This document shows positions 36,701 through 47,300 of a stretch of 64,000 bases of DNA, piece by piece. The stretch covers positions 960,428 through 1,024,427 of the forward strand of contig JAKZHN010000011.1 of the NCBI GenBank assembly GCA_037179335.1, written 5' to 3'. The position numbers and the translations under genes are program-made. Position 1 is the first letter of the stretch. The number at the start of each line of letters is the position of its first letter. This stretch comes from Cyclaneusma minus (Eukaryota; Ascomycota; Leotiomycetes; Marthamycetales; Marthamycetaceae). The notes under the pieces are model-generated. The model made no database searches, was not told where the DNA came from, and saw only the letters and a program-made list of their open reading frames with translations.

Positions 36701-38769
36701 TCAAAGAAGGCCACAAGATCGACCCCAAGCTCAAGAAATATCTCCTGCAAAAGGGTGCCAAGCGAGCGGGCGAACGCGGGGCTACTGCAAACCACATGTA
36801 CAAGCTCGCTCGCTTTGCGTTCGACGTCATGCGAGGTGTTTTGAAGAAATATGAGGATCTTCGAACGGGCGCTAACCTTGCCGGCTTCGTACCCATCATA
36901 GGGGACGCTGTGGTTACTGGCGTCGATGAAGTCAAAGTTGCCGCCTTCCGCCTCCTTGCAACCATTGTGAAAGCTCCTTTCAAGGGTACGGACGGTACGG
37001 ATCTGTACAAAGTGGCCGCTGCAGAAGCTTCCCAGAGTATAATGTCTTCATCAGAAACCACGTCTGACATATCTCAAGCTGCATTGAAGCTGATTTCTCT
37101 GGTTCTTCGCGACCGCAAAGACGTTCCCATCAAGGAGAGGATCATTGATGATTTGCTGCAGAAGTTCAAAGACGATATGACTGAACCCGAACGTCGGCAC
37201 GTAACTTTCAACTTCCTCAAATCCGTTTTGGGTGCGAAAATCGAGACTGCAACGGTGTACGATACTCTGGACTATGTCGGAACAGTCATGGTCACCAACG
37301 ACGACAAGGACACGAGAGATCTTGCTCGAGGAGCATACTTCCAGTTCTTGCGCGAATATCCGCAGAAGAAGAGCCGTTGGTCTAAGCAGTTGTCTTTCAT
37401 CATCGCGAACCTCGAGTATGACCGAGAAGGTGGACGACTGTCGATCCTCGAGGTGATACATCTACTGCTCTCTAGGACATCCAGCGAGTTTGTCCAAGAA
37501 GTTGCAGCCACTTGCTTCATGCCCTTGGCGTTGGTTCTCATGAATGATGAAAGCGAGAAGTGCCGGATGGCTGCTGGAGAAGTCATAAAGGAATGCTTCA
37601 AGCAGGCTGACAAGGAGCGGACACAAAGCTTCTTGACACTTATGAAGTCCTGGATCGCCAACACTGACAAACCGTCTGTTGTTCGTTTGGGTCTGCAGAG
37701 TTTCACCCTCTACTACGAAGCCGAGACGACACACGTGGAGACTTTGCTGCCTCTGCTACGGGAAAGCATGCTCGAGGTGCTTGATAATGGCGATGATGCT
37801 GATGATGACCGGGAGTTCATGATCTTTCGTGCTTTGCAGCTGGCTTTGGTGCTTTGCCAGCGTTTCCCTCAAGAGATGCTATCCAAGAGTGAAGCTGCAC
37901 TGTGGACTTCAGTCTTGTCTAAGATCAATTATCCCCATGCCTGGGTCAAGATGTCGTGTGCCCAGCTAGCTGGCATCTACTTCACGGATCTTGCGAAGAG
38001 CAATATGGCGAAGGGATTTTCTCTGCCTTTACGAGGTTCGAACGGCCTGGAGATGACGGAGAAGAATGTTGTAGGACTGATCGGTTCTGTCTCCAATGTG
38101 TTCAAGACCCCTGAGCTGAGCGAAGCTCTTGCGAAAGAGACGGTCAAGAACTTGTGGTTCTTGTGCCGTGTTGCTGAGGCTAATGAGGTGGAATGGAGGT
38201 CAGCCAAGAAGTCAGATGAGGACAGCCAAGATGAAGAGGATGTTGATGGCATTGCACCTTCGAAGCGGTCCGCCTTGCAATACGTTCTCCAACGACTCTC
38301 CGCCATACTACGCAGAGAGACAACTCCTGCACGAGCACCGCTGTTGGTTCCCAAGACTGCATCTGTCAGTTTGCTTAAGCTTCTCGTGTCTTCATTTTCG
38401 GCGGAGACACTGTTGCCTGCGTCGCAAATCATCCTGCTGCCGCTCCACAACTTGACTGATCCATCAATCCCCATACCGTACTCTACGGACGATGCTTTCA
38501 AGACCGGGTATGAGGAACTCAAGAACACATGCCAGGAAATCATGTCAATTCTGCAGAAGAAGCTTGGTACTGCAGCATACACTGAGCAACTGCTGAGAGT
38601 AAGGGAAGGAGTTAAGGCGCGCAGAAATGAGCGCAGTAGCAAGAGGAAGATTGAGGCTGTAGCAATGCCGGAGAAGCATGGCAAGGACAAGAGGAAGAAG
38701 GTGGAGAGGAAGAAGGAGAGGAGGAAGGAGAAGGGATTGGAGCATCGGAACAGGCGGCATGCGAATTGA
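30772..38769 (+). CDS. UTP20: U3 snoRNP / SSU processome component Utp20
   Basis: One open frame of 2665 codons beginning MPSVVSGRIIKTSKKKGG. Length, alpha-helical HEAT-type repeats throughout and the N-terminal block (HRWESFTTKIAKFNTLDP, then ETLEALLDLLTAFAHDLG) identify Utp20 (human DRIM). The C-terminal tail is very basic (KRKIEAVAMPEKHGKDKRKK and on), as usual for this protein. It works in the nucleolus in early 18S rRNA processing within the small-subunit processome. A likely 51-nt intron, 32169-32219, is hidden in the frame: donor GTTCGT, branch-like GCTGAC, acceptor CTAG. It has no stop and a length divisible by three. Removing it joins YFKR to FVMTHWSD and gives 2648 aa, whereas retention duplicates an RFV motif. 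Confidence 0.95.
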   Translation: MPSVVSGRIIKTSKKKGGTAHQRNHRWESFTTKIAKFNTLDPLRRVRRHDLEAEDLSVATSYFKACLEKWQELNVSQSFVDFAHDVNPLCDSLPQILHFEGKIMNLLATNIEKHEPETLEALLDLLTAFAHDLGVRFEKHYARALRLITEIVGTPQDVDVIEWSFTCLAFLFKYLSKLLVSNLRPTYDLVSPLMGKKRQPPHIARFAAEAISYLVKKAGSPTNRDSSLKDLIRHVKEDLESTHGSREFGLYYHGVMTMFAQSMKGTGMAIHSTGPQIFERLLSLADGPQLTVSSPMVWEEVVQGVLTSLLHHTTPETFQEMGQYLLQETSSTAAALEADESEVLLRKLIFRIRCLGIWAGVRRGSRVSDWSPLLDTLSKTLTMLMKAAPKILTQGAAIDRFWPWVLFPVATVLQYAAMDAIIPHVSHIMTALTKDPLASYFLMFTSYFSKMEAMRFRSLVLPYFKRFVFASSWLRMTADTSSRFVMTHWSDQPNQDTLCILLPRLVSSGVLHSPGKDGFDMPQSWQDQVVSKFERLELSTFPERGPAISYEKGPEVWHDQCLPKYYALLEVLESTNVHPSTNARIAEILLRKMKLALRPSSSLDPDEAHFIVGKGFAAYTRMSVASGQVDKSLTPLLRAAAPRYARLPDFLEALILYESSLRKLETGKSEAESASKSLISIKEGNEETDALTASLIENLATDSPTLRVRSLRLLEQLYLNSGKAVPDPLSTMLLLEQTPLNITTARAASMHTRKLASFFKSHAADPYLRKAITSFCFGMLTVKMAQVWEDASASLKSIAEEKSGEEIVTDMVFRWLEVPSYTYAGQTAPANATKDGLTDFECLNLIQLQQESSETEAEVQGAQGIMLSNFERAQELISQNPSWARSQALLVLSNIPQLAEKHSRRLVPMFMSWAKPAGDEDAEDVAEDTEEPDSGRVSNWSRKDQKALLDLFSKFVNPRVLYRSTEVYSSMLDLLTNGDAAIQKSALGAVFTWKSSGIKPYEEDLLKLLDEARFKDEITILLQDKEKILPEHRSELMPVLLRILYGRAISRKSSGDGRRGMEARRLLVLRNLNTEDTGAFLDIAFGPLKDIHVVENGQLDESLLSTELLSPRKQVGFVKMMEDVLKELGTKVAGLVQPIVQALLYCLIKASRTLERDTAGSDEENVDDHQIEILKNVRQGGLKCFVHLFANAPTFDWSMYMSFITKELINPRLEKLPIETAQAVSGVLQLLSTLANSPSTVLLLGTDPRIVPTVVECLSVPKAKDSVKLFVLSFIDQLVAIASNSNEHEHVAQRVKSELLDKNMEAILSHIGFVLRGQQDVSKDLLEACVQTFSSLSHFVESSTQARSLIDISVFLLDQPSRRVSPRTKSGLLKALERFVPLHNLHDDKELKDRIYNTVSSLFGFFKDKDSREVLSRVILVYSKKDPVLADVAFLCAELNSYSSKRLDEPDYDRCMKAFTSITTPRETPFNPHQWRPLLFNLLFYIKRDEEFAILSSNSTSAIYHFLQDAEKCADASEQAEFRDMLSSILLPAIYAGVREASEVVRREFVFVMGRLVEKFPTWPEVSDMRVLLNGEGEDIVETSFFNNVLSVEKGRRSGALALLANASEKRQLASRNVSHFIIPLIEHFVLDRDEGSDAHNLAAETTTTIGALASSLEWPQYRAMLRRFIGYVESKSDLEKQIIKLVGRVIDALAEVMARKKDDVTMTDAADPAILPAPTLSTTMPSEAKLADDLTGNILPPLVSYLHHKDEAVVSARVPVAVIVVRLLKLLPEDQLRARLPAVLTDVCQILRSKAQESRDMTRDTLAKICVLLGPTYFGFVLKELRGALARGSQLHILSYTVHSLLVATIPEYSPGDLDYCLPAIMSIIMDDIFGATGQEKDAEEYVSKMKEVKSSKSHDSMELIARTATLSRLSVLVQPIQALLKEKLNLKMTRKIDELLSRISNGLFRNSAVNTRDSLVFCFEIIRDSQNSGEVKEGHKIDPKLKKYLLQKGAKRAGERGATANHMYKLARFAFDVMRGVLKKYEDLRTGANLAGFVPIIGDAVVTGVDEVKVAAFRLLATIVKAPFKGTDGTDLYKVAAAEASQSIMSSSETTSDISQAALKLISLVLRDRKDVPIKERIIDDLLQKFKDDMTEPERRHVTFNFLKSVLGAKIETATVYDTLDYVGTVMVTNDDKDTRDLARGAYFQFLREYPQKKSRWSKQLSFIIANLEYDREGGRLSILEVIHLLLSRTSSEFVQEVAATCFMPLALVLMNDESEKCRMAAGEVIKECFKQADKERTQSFLTLMKSWIANTDKPSVVRLGLQSFTLYYEAETTHVETLLPLLRESMLEVLDNGDDADDDREFMIFRALQLALVLCQRFPQEMLSKSEAALWTSVLSKINYPHAWVKMSCAQLAGIYFTDLAKSNMAKGFSLPLRGSNGLEMTEKNVVGLIGSVSNVFKTPELSEALAKETVKNLWFLCRVAEANEVEWRSAKKSDEDSQDEEDVDGIAPSKRSALQYVLQRLSAILRRETTPARAPLLVPKTASVSLLKLLVSSFSAETLLPASQIILLPLHNLTDPSIPIPYSTDDAFKTGYEELKNTCQEIMSILQKKLGTAAYTEQLLRVREGVKARRNERSSKRKIEAVAMPEKHGKDKRKKVERKKERRKEKGLEHRNRRHAN

Positions 38770-38867
38770 GAATAGGAGTTAGGGCTTGTAGTAAATTGTG
38801 GATATACGGATTCAAAGATCTTTGCACATAATTGTCAGATGACTGTGAAGTTGAGTCGGTGATCACC

Positions 38868-39260
38868 CAGTGTGGTATTGTGTGATTGAACTTTTGAAAA
38901 CACTCACATATCGGAAAGACTCGCGACTCAAGCTTCTCTCGGCTTATGCTTCTCCTCTTCCAGGCTTTTTCGCAAATACCAGAGTTTTTATCTCGGTATC
39001 AGATCCTTATCTCACTACCAGAGGTACTCCTCGATTCCATCATTATCTCCCAAGATCACATTCTCTTCTCGAGTCTCGACGTCAGATTCACTTCAAGTCA
39101 GATCCTCCTGTCGCCGTCGGATTTTCCTCCCGCCACCTGATCTCTCACCTCGAGACCAGCTTCCACTCTAATAATTTATATCAGGAATATTACCAGTGAT
39201 CAAGAGCATTCTTCTAATTAGGAATACTTCCAATAATCTGGAATCTTTCTGCTAAGTCCC
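38868..39260. mobile_element. long decayed element with 19-bp internal period
   Basis: From about 38920 to 39250 the sequence can be cut into about 17 successive units, nearly all of 19 nt and many beginning TTATCTC, TTCTC or similar. Examples are TTATCTCGGTATCAGATCC, TTATCTCCCAAGATCACAT and AGTGATCAAGAGCATTCTT. The last units resemble those of the MITE at 58054. A CAGTG at 38868 followed by GATTGAAC is a weak match to that MITE's left end; no right end was found. It has no coding capacity. Confidence 0.5.
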
Positions 39261-40110
39261 GAATCAATGAACAATGATCGAAAATACTCGTAAGTGACGA
39301 ATCTTGGCTGCACGCACAAGCATTGTCACCACAAAGTCTCCCCTAGCCCTCCCAACACGGAAAAGGGGTTCAAAAGAGCGGTCTCAAGACCCTTAATCAG
39401 GAACCCAATGGTCGTAGTACCCACAAATTCACTACAATTCACGCATGTCACATTCAAAGCACTTTTGTGCAAGCCGCGTTCCCTGACTCCGTGCAGCTTT
39501 CATACTAACGGCCAAGGCCGGCTCATCAGGAACAGGTGGGGGCGCGGCCCCGGCGCCGTCGGCCTTAGCAGACTCCACCCGGCCCACCAGGGTCCGGGGT
39601 ATTATCTCTTATCCGACACACGCGTCTTTCGCGTAAAGTGGTTGCAGCGTTAGCGCGGCTTGACGCGAAAAAACGCGGTTGGGGGACGGGACGCGTTGTA
39701 GGAAATAGAGCTCATGCCCCCGCTTTCGAAATGCTGGGAAACTAAAACTCTGCTTTTGGGCCTGCGGCGGCCAGCACGCTGCCTGCCAGTGCTTTGCTAT
39801 GTGGGAATTGCTGATGTTTGCGGTGCAAGAACTTGGTGCGTACCTGACGCACATGTGGTGGTTGAGGCTGATAGCGAGGGTATTTGAGAGGCTGCTGCAC
39901 AGGGACGTAGTCGTTGATTTCTGGCTCTCTCGTCTTTGTGGATGGTTTGCATGCTTCACGATTTCTGGTCCTTCGGACCTTTGAAGTCCAAGGCTAGTAC
40001 GAAGCTATGTTAGCCATTTATTACATGGAAGTAGTCAGCAGGTCTTGGGTATTTGCGATGTCTGAGTCTGACACATGGGAACCAAGATCGCGAACATGCC
40101 GAAGGATTTC

Positions 40111-40149
40111 AAGGATACCTTCGGGCGCTGAAGATACCTTCGGGCGCTG
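40111..40149. repeat. two-copy tandem repeat, 19-20 bp
   Basis: AAGGATACCTTCGGGCGCTG (40111-40130) is followed by the same unit lacking one G (40131-40149). Confidence 0.85.
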
Positions 40150-41998
40150 TCGACGCGGCCGAAGCGTTTGAGATTCTAGCTTCAGGTCCGGTTGACATTA
40201 TGGATTTCTAGAATTCTGGAGCCTTCTTGATTCTTGAGGAATATCCTGTTTCGCTGAAAGGGATCGTCGATCGTCGACATAGATGTATGCACGATCGACA
40301 TGCTCTAATGCTCGTCTTCTCTTGAACTCTGACCGGTTTCCTCGGATTCGGCTGGCTCCTGCATGTACTTGTAGTTAGGGACATGCTATGAACTTTACAT
40401 GGGCTTGATGTGTGGAGTATGTGACGCATGCTAGATCTGATGCCGGACCGGAGGAAGTTATCGGTGAGGGTCGAGACTCGAGATGGAGAAAGGCGGTGGA
40501 CTGTTCATTGCTAAAATTGGCTGCGAGACTACTGTGTTGTAGAGGCACCATCTGGCGGTGACATGGAGTCGGGATAGTTGAGGTGTGCCTATGACTTGGC
40601 CTAGCTGCGGGCGAAGAATGGGAGGCGGAGGGTCGAGCCGGGGAGACAGTCGCTTTAGCCCACGGGCGTCAAGCGGGAGAGCAGTTGGCACTTTGAGTTT
40701 CGGAGTTCTGGATGTAGCGTAGAGTAGCTGGAACAATTCCCTCTTCCGAACACAGGGTCGCATTGGGAAAATTATGTTCAGAGTGAGAGGTAGGGGACGC
40801 CCTGTCGTCTCGACAAGGACGGCGAGCTCCTGGCTTGTGCTGCCTTTTCTTGAAGCTTCTTCTAAAGACACCTCCGAAGTAATAGGCTCTAGGCAGGTTG
40901 AGCCCTATCAAGTTTACTAGGAATACACCTAGGACGAGGACTTATGGAAACATCCGAGATGGTCCGGTACTTGATGGGTACATTAGCCCAGAACACTTGG
41001 GAATATCCAGCACAAGCGTGAGTAACTTGAAGAAGAGGTCCTTATTACCGGTGAGTATTGCCGGCGGGAGATGGCCGTGGATGCAAGGAAGCCATAATGT
41101 GGCCCAATGACTCTGGGTATCTAGGGTTGAACCAACATGGCGGGAAGTAGGGAAAGACAAGTCGTCGATGGGGGAGCAAGGCAGCTTTATTGCCTCTGCT
41201 TTCAGCTCTCCAGACTGTTCTCTTCAGCCTCCTTGAGTTTCAAGATGCTCAAGTTGTCCATCTTGAGATGCAAGGATGTGGGAGTTATATATCTTCAATA
41301 TCATCTCAACTAATGAGAGTTCTGCGTATCCCTCTCAATGTCCTCATCTGCCGCAAGTACCGAGCCCATCTTGGAGATGTTCATCACGCGCACATGGGGA
41401 GAGGGTAGTGGATGCATATCCCTAGTCTCTCCCTTCTACATGTAGATCTGGTCAATAGTGGCAGTCTTCAGTGTCACACACCCCCAGGCCCGATGGCCAA
41501 TGGCATGGCGTGCCTGGGGCAGCTTACTCGCACCAGCCAATGGGGTGGGGTGCGGGTGGGTCTTGGTATTATTCAGGCCGGTGGGCAGCTAAAAGGGTGT
41601 CGCGCCCCGTCGCCCGCTCCTGCTCTTCGACCCCAAGACAACGCCGATACTTTCGCAGTCACCGCAACCTTTGCGCCTACAACTCTCGCACATACCCATT
41701 GCCAGACCCTTAATTGCGCGCATATATTCGAGAAAGCCGAAGAACGACTTCCGATTACATATTAGCGACCTAAAAGTGTCCCGACCGACTCACGCTCGAC
41801 TTCGCGCCCGGCGCATTCACGTCGCATTCCTGTCGCATCGCATCGCGACTTGCGAACCGCAGCACCAAGCACACCTATCCACCCACCACCACAGCATCGA
41901 ACGACATCGACCAACACCTACTATCATTGCCATCGTATACCGAGTACACGCGAATCATATACTACAACCGAACTAGGACCCTCCAACAGTCATCCACC

Positions 41999-43141
41999 AT
42001 GCTGCTCCCGTCCGCCCTCTCCTGCGACGCGGCGCATCCGTCGCGATCGCTCTTCACCTCACCACCTCTGTCGCCCGCACCAATCCCGGCGACCCCAAAC
42101 ACCCTCAACAACATCTACTCTGCCTGTCGCAACCTGCAGTCGATGCTGTCGCCGCCAGCCTCCAACGCCTCATCCGTCTCCCCTGAATCCGCCCGCCTTG
42201 CCAGCCCACCGATGTTCCCGATGCCTACACCCTCAACATTCAAGCTCCGCCTGCGGAACCACAATAATGAGCATCGATCTGCCAGGTCAGGCTTCGCCGG
42301 CGGAAGCGCTAGCATGAGCACCAACATGGATATGATCGCAAGCGCAAACATCCGAACCCCCCGGATGAAAATCACGAAACGCACCGCGCCTCCACGAGGC
42401 CTCAACAAACGACGACGGAGTCCCCAAAGCTCAAGCATGGGTCGCGATGATGAACTCGACAGCGATGACGAGCTTGCGAGCACCAGCGACAAGGAACCAT
42501 CCAACACTAACTACACTACTACTACCACATCCTCTTCACGACCTGCGGGACGCGAGCACGACGACCTCCCGAGAACCCCCAAACGTCTTCGTCTCGCGCC
42601 CGAAATTATACCTCGCGGCCTTCAACGCGACGATTTCACAAAGCTTCATGAGCAAGCTAGCATCAACAACAACCCGTCCCGCCCTTGGGCCTCTCGGCCC
42701 AGTCTAATCACCCCCGACACATCCTTCTCAGAGACCAGGCCCTTGCAGCCCGGCTTCGCCTTCACATTCACAGCCCAAGACCCACCATACCCCTCATTCA
42801 GCTCCACCTCTTCGTCGCAATCCTCGCAGCCGCCGCCCTGTACCTTCAACCCAGCGCCAGCATTGTCTTCTTCCATTCCCATTCCTGCCGAAGAGCAAGC
42901 TGCGAATGACAACCATGATGACGAGGAGGAAGAGTGGACCACCGAGGAAGACCGACTCCTCGTCTCGCTAGTACTGGAGAAGCTGAAGCTCTCCAAGAGC
43001 GACTGGGTCGACTGCGCGCGGTCGCTGGGCAAGGACCGCGGGAATGTGGGACGGAGGTGGCAGAGCTTAGTCTCTAGTGGGGATATCGGACTCAAAAACC
43101 GACATCCTAGGAGGGAGAGGCTGTATGGCAGCTGGCGCTAA
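41999..43141 (+). CDS. Myb/SANT-like domain protein, putative DNA-binding regulator
   Basis: Single exon, 380 aa, starting at MLLPSALSCDAAHP, where the context CCACCATGC fits a eukaryotic start; the frame upstream has another ATG that looks like leader sequence. The first 300 residues are Ser/Pro/Thr-rich and probably disordered, with basic nuclear-localisation-like blocks (KITKRTAPPRGLNKRRR) and the acidic run DDELDSDDE. The last 75 residues form one Myb/SANT-like repeat: EEEEWTTEEDRLLVSLVLEK, then SDWVDCARSLGKDRGNVGRR and W-QSLV, with the three spaced Trp of the fold. Such proteins are usually transcriptional regulators. Targets and partners cannot be inferred, and the specific family was not recognised. 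Confidence 0.8.
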   Translation: MLLPSALSCDAAHPSRSLFTSPPLSPAPIPATPNTLNNIYSACRNLQSMLSPPASNASSVSPESARLASPPMFPMPTPSTFKLRLRNHNNEHRSARSGFAGGSASMSTNMDMIASANIRTPRMKITKRTAPPRGLNKRRRSPQSSSMGRDDELDSDDELASTSDKEPSNTNYTTTTTSSSRPAGREHDDLPRTPKRLRLAPEIIPRGLQRDDFTKLHEQASINNNPSRPWASRPSLITPDTSFSETRPLQPGFAFTFTAQDPPYPSFSSTSSSQSSQPPPCTFNPAPALSSSIPIPAEEQAANDNHDDEEEEWTTEEDRLLVSLVLEKLKLSKSDWVDCARSLGKDRGNVGRRWQSLVSSGDIGLKNRHPRRERLYGSWR

Positions 43142-44353
43142 AGCTACTTCCTGCCAACGACTTCCGCTGTTGCAACGGAGGCGCCTTTTCGATTCATACA
43201 TTCCTTTGCGAGTGTTCAAATGATGATACTTTGAACATCTTTCTCTTTTCCAAGTATGGTATTTAGTCCTAGATGACGAGGGGAGCTTTGAAAATTTGGG
43301 GGCTATTGGGTTTATGACAGGACTTGGCGTTTCTTTTGTCAGTATCTGACCCGTTCGGCTTTCCACTTCTTGGTGTCCACCCCTTGTTGGCTCTCCTCAC
43401 CACTCCAGCATTCAAGTTGATTACGAATTTATGACATATATCTGGCAATACAAAATTCTTCTATCCACATACTTGTCTACCATCAATTCCAACCATCTTG
43501 CCGTTGAAAGCCGTCTAGAACTGTACTAGCTGTCCGCCCGAATCTCGAGTTTCTAGAAGCTGGTCAAACACTCTTGTTTAATTTCAAACAAGGAATATTA
43601 AATAAACATGGTGGGCAAGCAGATGGAAAATCACGACACTGCGATTAGGATTCCTCAAACCAGGCGTAACGGATTGTGTGACAGGGCAAATATCGTACGT
43701 TGACCAGGATCCACTGTTTCTTGATCCTGTGAGAATTACAATGCCGCTCTTCCCTATACGTGTGACCTTGTCTTCCTTCTCATGCTTCCACTTTTCTCAC
43801 AGTTTTCCACCAAGTGCTAAGGTCTAGTTCACTTTCCGGTTCCCATATCTATCATATGACCCCCCCATTTTCAGCTGCTTACACCGTCACCATCCCCCTA
43901 CAGCATCGAGGATAGAACCGAGCTTTTCCCATTGCCACACGACCTTCCCCATCTCCAGGAGTTCTAAACAGCTACCTCACCACCCCTATCCCCCGCCAAC
44001 GCCCAAATCTTTTCACCCTTGCTTGCACAATCAGCTGTTTGTTGTCTTATACTCTACAAACGAGCAAAAACGCCACATAAGCACAGAAAACGACAGACTT
44101 GGCGTGTAGTAGTTGAGTCGTCAACTGTCAAGCGAGTAATAATGTTCAGATAATTCCCTGCTTCCCAAGCCGAATGACCATCAAGCAATTTATCAGTTAT
44201 CATGAACAGCATGATTTGCAAAGCCTAAGAATGTAGCTACATGTAATACACCAGCACCCCAAATCAGACAAACAAACTCCCTACAAAACGCTGTTCCCGC
44301 TTGTCCCAAAACACCAGCGCGTCCAGCAAATCCCAACAATCCCTTATCAATGC
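43142..44353. other. intergenic between convergent Myb-like and MPH1 genes
   Basis: About 1.2 kb of 3' flanking sequence for both genes. Pyrimidine-rich stretches occur near 43850-44000. No gene or repeat was recognised. Confidence 0.5.
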
Positions 44354-47300
44354 TCAGAAGTCGTCATCATCACTGTCCTCAACAACCATTCTCTTCCCCC
44401 CTCTTGCTCCCACCGCCTTCTCGCCACCCCCCTGGCTGTTTCTCACCGGCGCCTTTCCCTTCGCTCTGCCAAGCAAAACGCCCAGATCGGGAATATCATC
44501 ATCGTCGTCATTGGATTCCTGCGTATCCATGAATTGCATCGGCTCGAAGAATTTGTTCTGCGACGCCGGCCGAGCTTCGTTGAGAATATCGGGCAAAGAC
44601 TCATCGAGCGATGGCGAGCGTCTGCGTTGTGATTTGGGAGCCGGAGCGGCGGTCGAGAAAGGATCTTCGTCGTCGTCGACTACAAAACCGTCTAGGTCCT
44701 TGTCGAGGTCGGAGTCATTGAAAGCGTCGTCGTCGTCCGGCTCTTGTGACATAGCCTTTCGTTTCCTGGACTTTTGGGCTGATCGTGCTGGTGATGAGCG
44801 AAAGAGATCGGAGTCATCGTCGAAATCTTCCTCGAAGACTTCGACGGGCATCTCTGAGCCCTCGTATTCTTGATCATAAGGCAATTCCAGCCATTCCATA
44901 TTTTTCGCCACAGGCGGTATCTTGGGAAGCCTAGCTGTCTTGTCGTCGAGCCTGCGCATTGCTTTGACTGTCCGAACGAAGCGCTTCGTCCGATCGCCAT
45001 GCGTAACGTCGTGAGTCGGCCGCAGGACTCGTTGCGATGCATGCTGGAAGCTCAAAGCTGGGGGTCGAAGATCCTCGTCTTGAAGAAGGCTCAAATACTT
45101 GCTTTGCAGCGTCGCTTCCTTCGATTGACTAATAAGAACGCTGTCAAGGTCCGGGATAGGTTGGAAGTTTTCCTCTAAAAGCTCATGCTTCTGCGGTTTG
45201 GGACCTACAGATTTCTTCGTGCTCTTGGTGAGCTTGGAAGCTTTCTGGAAACCGGTTTCGACCCCGTCAGGCATGTTGAATTTCTTTGGTGGCTTCTTCG
45301 CCGCCTTGCTAATCCTCCGAGGTTTCGGCACGGGCAGAGCATCCTCGCCTTCGACTTGGGTATTTTCGAAGGGAATTTCGACGATACGTTTGTCGACGAC
45401 TGGCGTGATGTCTTTGGGTATGATTCTTGTGGATAGATCATGCCTGAAGTTGAATCGTTCTCCTGATTCAATCATCTTTTGCATCTTCTCGTAGTTATCA
45501 TTTGCTTCCAAGAAGTTTCGCTCTTCCTTGCCAGCCATCATGAGAAGGACAATGTTACCATCTCTCTTTCGTCCAGTTCTGCCCATCCGCTGAAGCATTC
45601 GAATTGGCGATGCAGATACGTCATAGCAAACAATCAGGTCAACCTCTCCAATATCAAGTCCTTCCTCACCGACCGAAGTCGCGACAAGAACATTGAACTT
45701 GCCACTCTTGAAGTCGGAGATGGCCTGCTGCTGCTCTGCTTGCCTCATGCCTTTTGAACGCTTGGCATCTGCCTGACCAACAAAAACCGTGGCGCGGACC
45801 AACGGTCGGTGGCGGTTGAGTATGGTGGTAATCTCTTCGGCACTTTCACGGAATTCTGAAAAGACAATGACTCTTGTAGTTGTGGACGAAGCCGTCGCTG
45901 TGCCTCCAGCGGGACCTCCGGCGCCACGATCGAGGAAATGGTTGAGTATGGTTTCGCAAAGTGAAGTCAGCTTAGGGTGACCGATGAACTCATTGTTCTT
46001 GAGCCACATTTGAATCTTGTCCATCATCTCCTTGAAATGAGGACTGCCGGTGATCTGCTGTCTGTACTTGCCGCCCTTTTCACCTTTCTCTTCAACCGTA
46101 GATCTGAAATCGCAGAGCGAGTTGTAGAACGAGCCTATTCCGTGGAACAGAAGCAGTTTGATACAATGTGCGGCAGCGCCGAGTACCGAGAAAAGAGACA
46201 TCACCATGAATTTCAAACCCGGGGCTGCTCTTCTCCCTGCATCCTGCATCCACCTCTTTTGCTGTAGTCTTAAAGCGTAGGCATTCAAAGACATCGGGTC
46301 CTTCTTGTAAAAAGCATTCATACCACACAATTTGTCGAGCAGAGGTTTCAACGTCTTGGAGAACAATTCTGATATCAGGTTCATCTCATCAGAAGGTTCC
46401 AAAATTGTCTTCTCGATGTTGCGTCGATGCACGAATTGTTGTATGTCAATGGACTCCTCGGTGCGAATCTCAACCTTGGAGATTTCCAAACCATCGATGA
46501 CCTCTTGTACTGATTCCACAGTGGAGCCTGGAGTGGCAGTGAGGGCGAGAATACGGAAGCTCTTGCTGAAGGTACGCAATAGCTCCACACATTTCACATA
46601 TGCATATTTTCCAGTAGCTCGATGGGCCTCATCAACCACTACCAGGACAATTCTCTTGGGATCAGCGTTACCAGTTCGTAGATCATTCTCGAGTGTTTGA
46701 GGTGTCATGAAGAAGACGCGCTTCTCAGCCCATTCTTCCCGCCGGAGGGCGGCTCGGTAATCGCCCGTTAGCATGACCGTTTCCGATCTCGGTATACCAG
46801 CGATGTTGAAACAAGCATGGACCTGTTGAGCAACAAGAGGCTTGGTGGGGGCCAGAAAGACGATTTGAGAATCTTTGGTCCAACGGTAGAAGTTGAGCAT
46901 AATAGTCGCAGCGATGAATGTTTTCCCCAGGCCAGTAGGCAAAGCTACGAGAAGGTTGTTGAAGAGACCATTCTTGACGATGCTGTATTGGTAGTCTCTG
47001 ACCGTTCCCAGGTTCATGGGGAAAACCCAAGTTTTCAGAGCCTCCTGGTTTAGGACATGATGGGTGGGAGGCTCGGGGACCTTGTCGACACGATAGTTTC
47101 GGACCTTTGCGGCCTGAGAGGGCGTTGGTTCTGCAACCGCTGTTCCACCAAATAGAGTCGTCTGCCGTAATCCGCTTTGAGGCGCTACCAATCTTTGACT
47201 TCTCGGTGGCGGGGGCGGCATCGAGGATGTTATCTCCACAGGTGGTGAGCGAGGTCTCTCCGGCTCTGGAGATGACGAGAATGCGTCAGAGGGAAGATCA

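Larger units (their letters stand above)
38770..41998. other. 3.2-kb gene-free region
   Basis: Lies between the UTP20 stop and the Myb-like gene start. It contains a long decayed 19-bp-period element (38868-39260) and a short tandem repeat (40111-40149), both listed. A GC-rich patch occurs near 39520-39600. The last 500 bp, with a CCAAT box near 41537, presumably form the promoter and 5' UTR of the Myb-like gene. No gene or RNA gene was recognised. Confidence 0.5.

Noticed and set aside
37977..38690. 237-codon minus-strand frame inside UTP20
   Set aside because: Shadow of the UTP20 frame; Ser/Leu-rich with no recognisable features.
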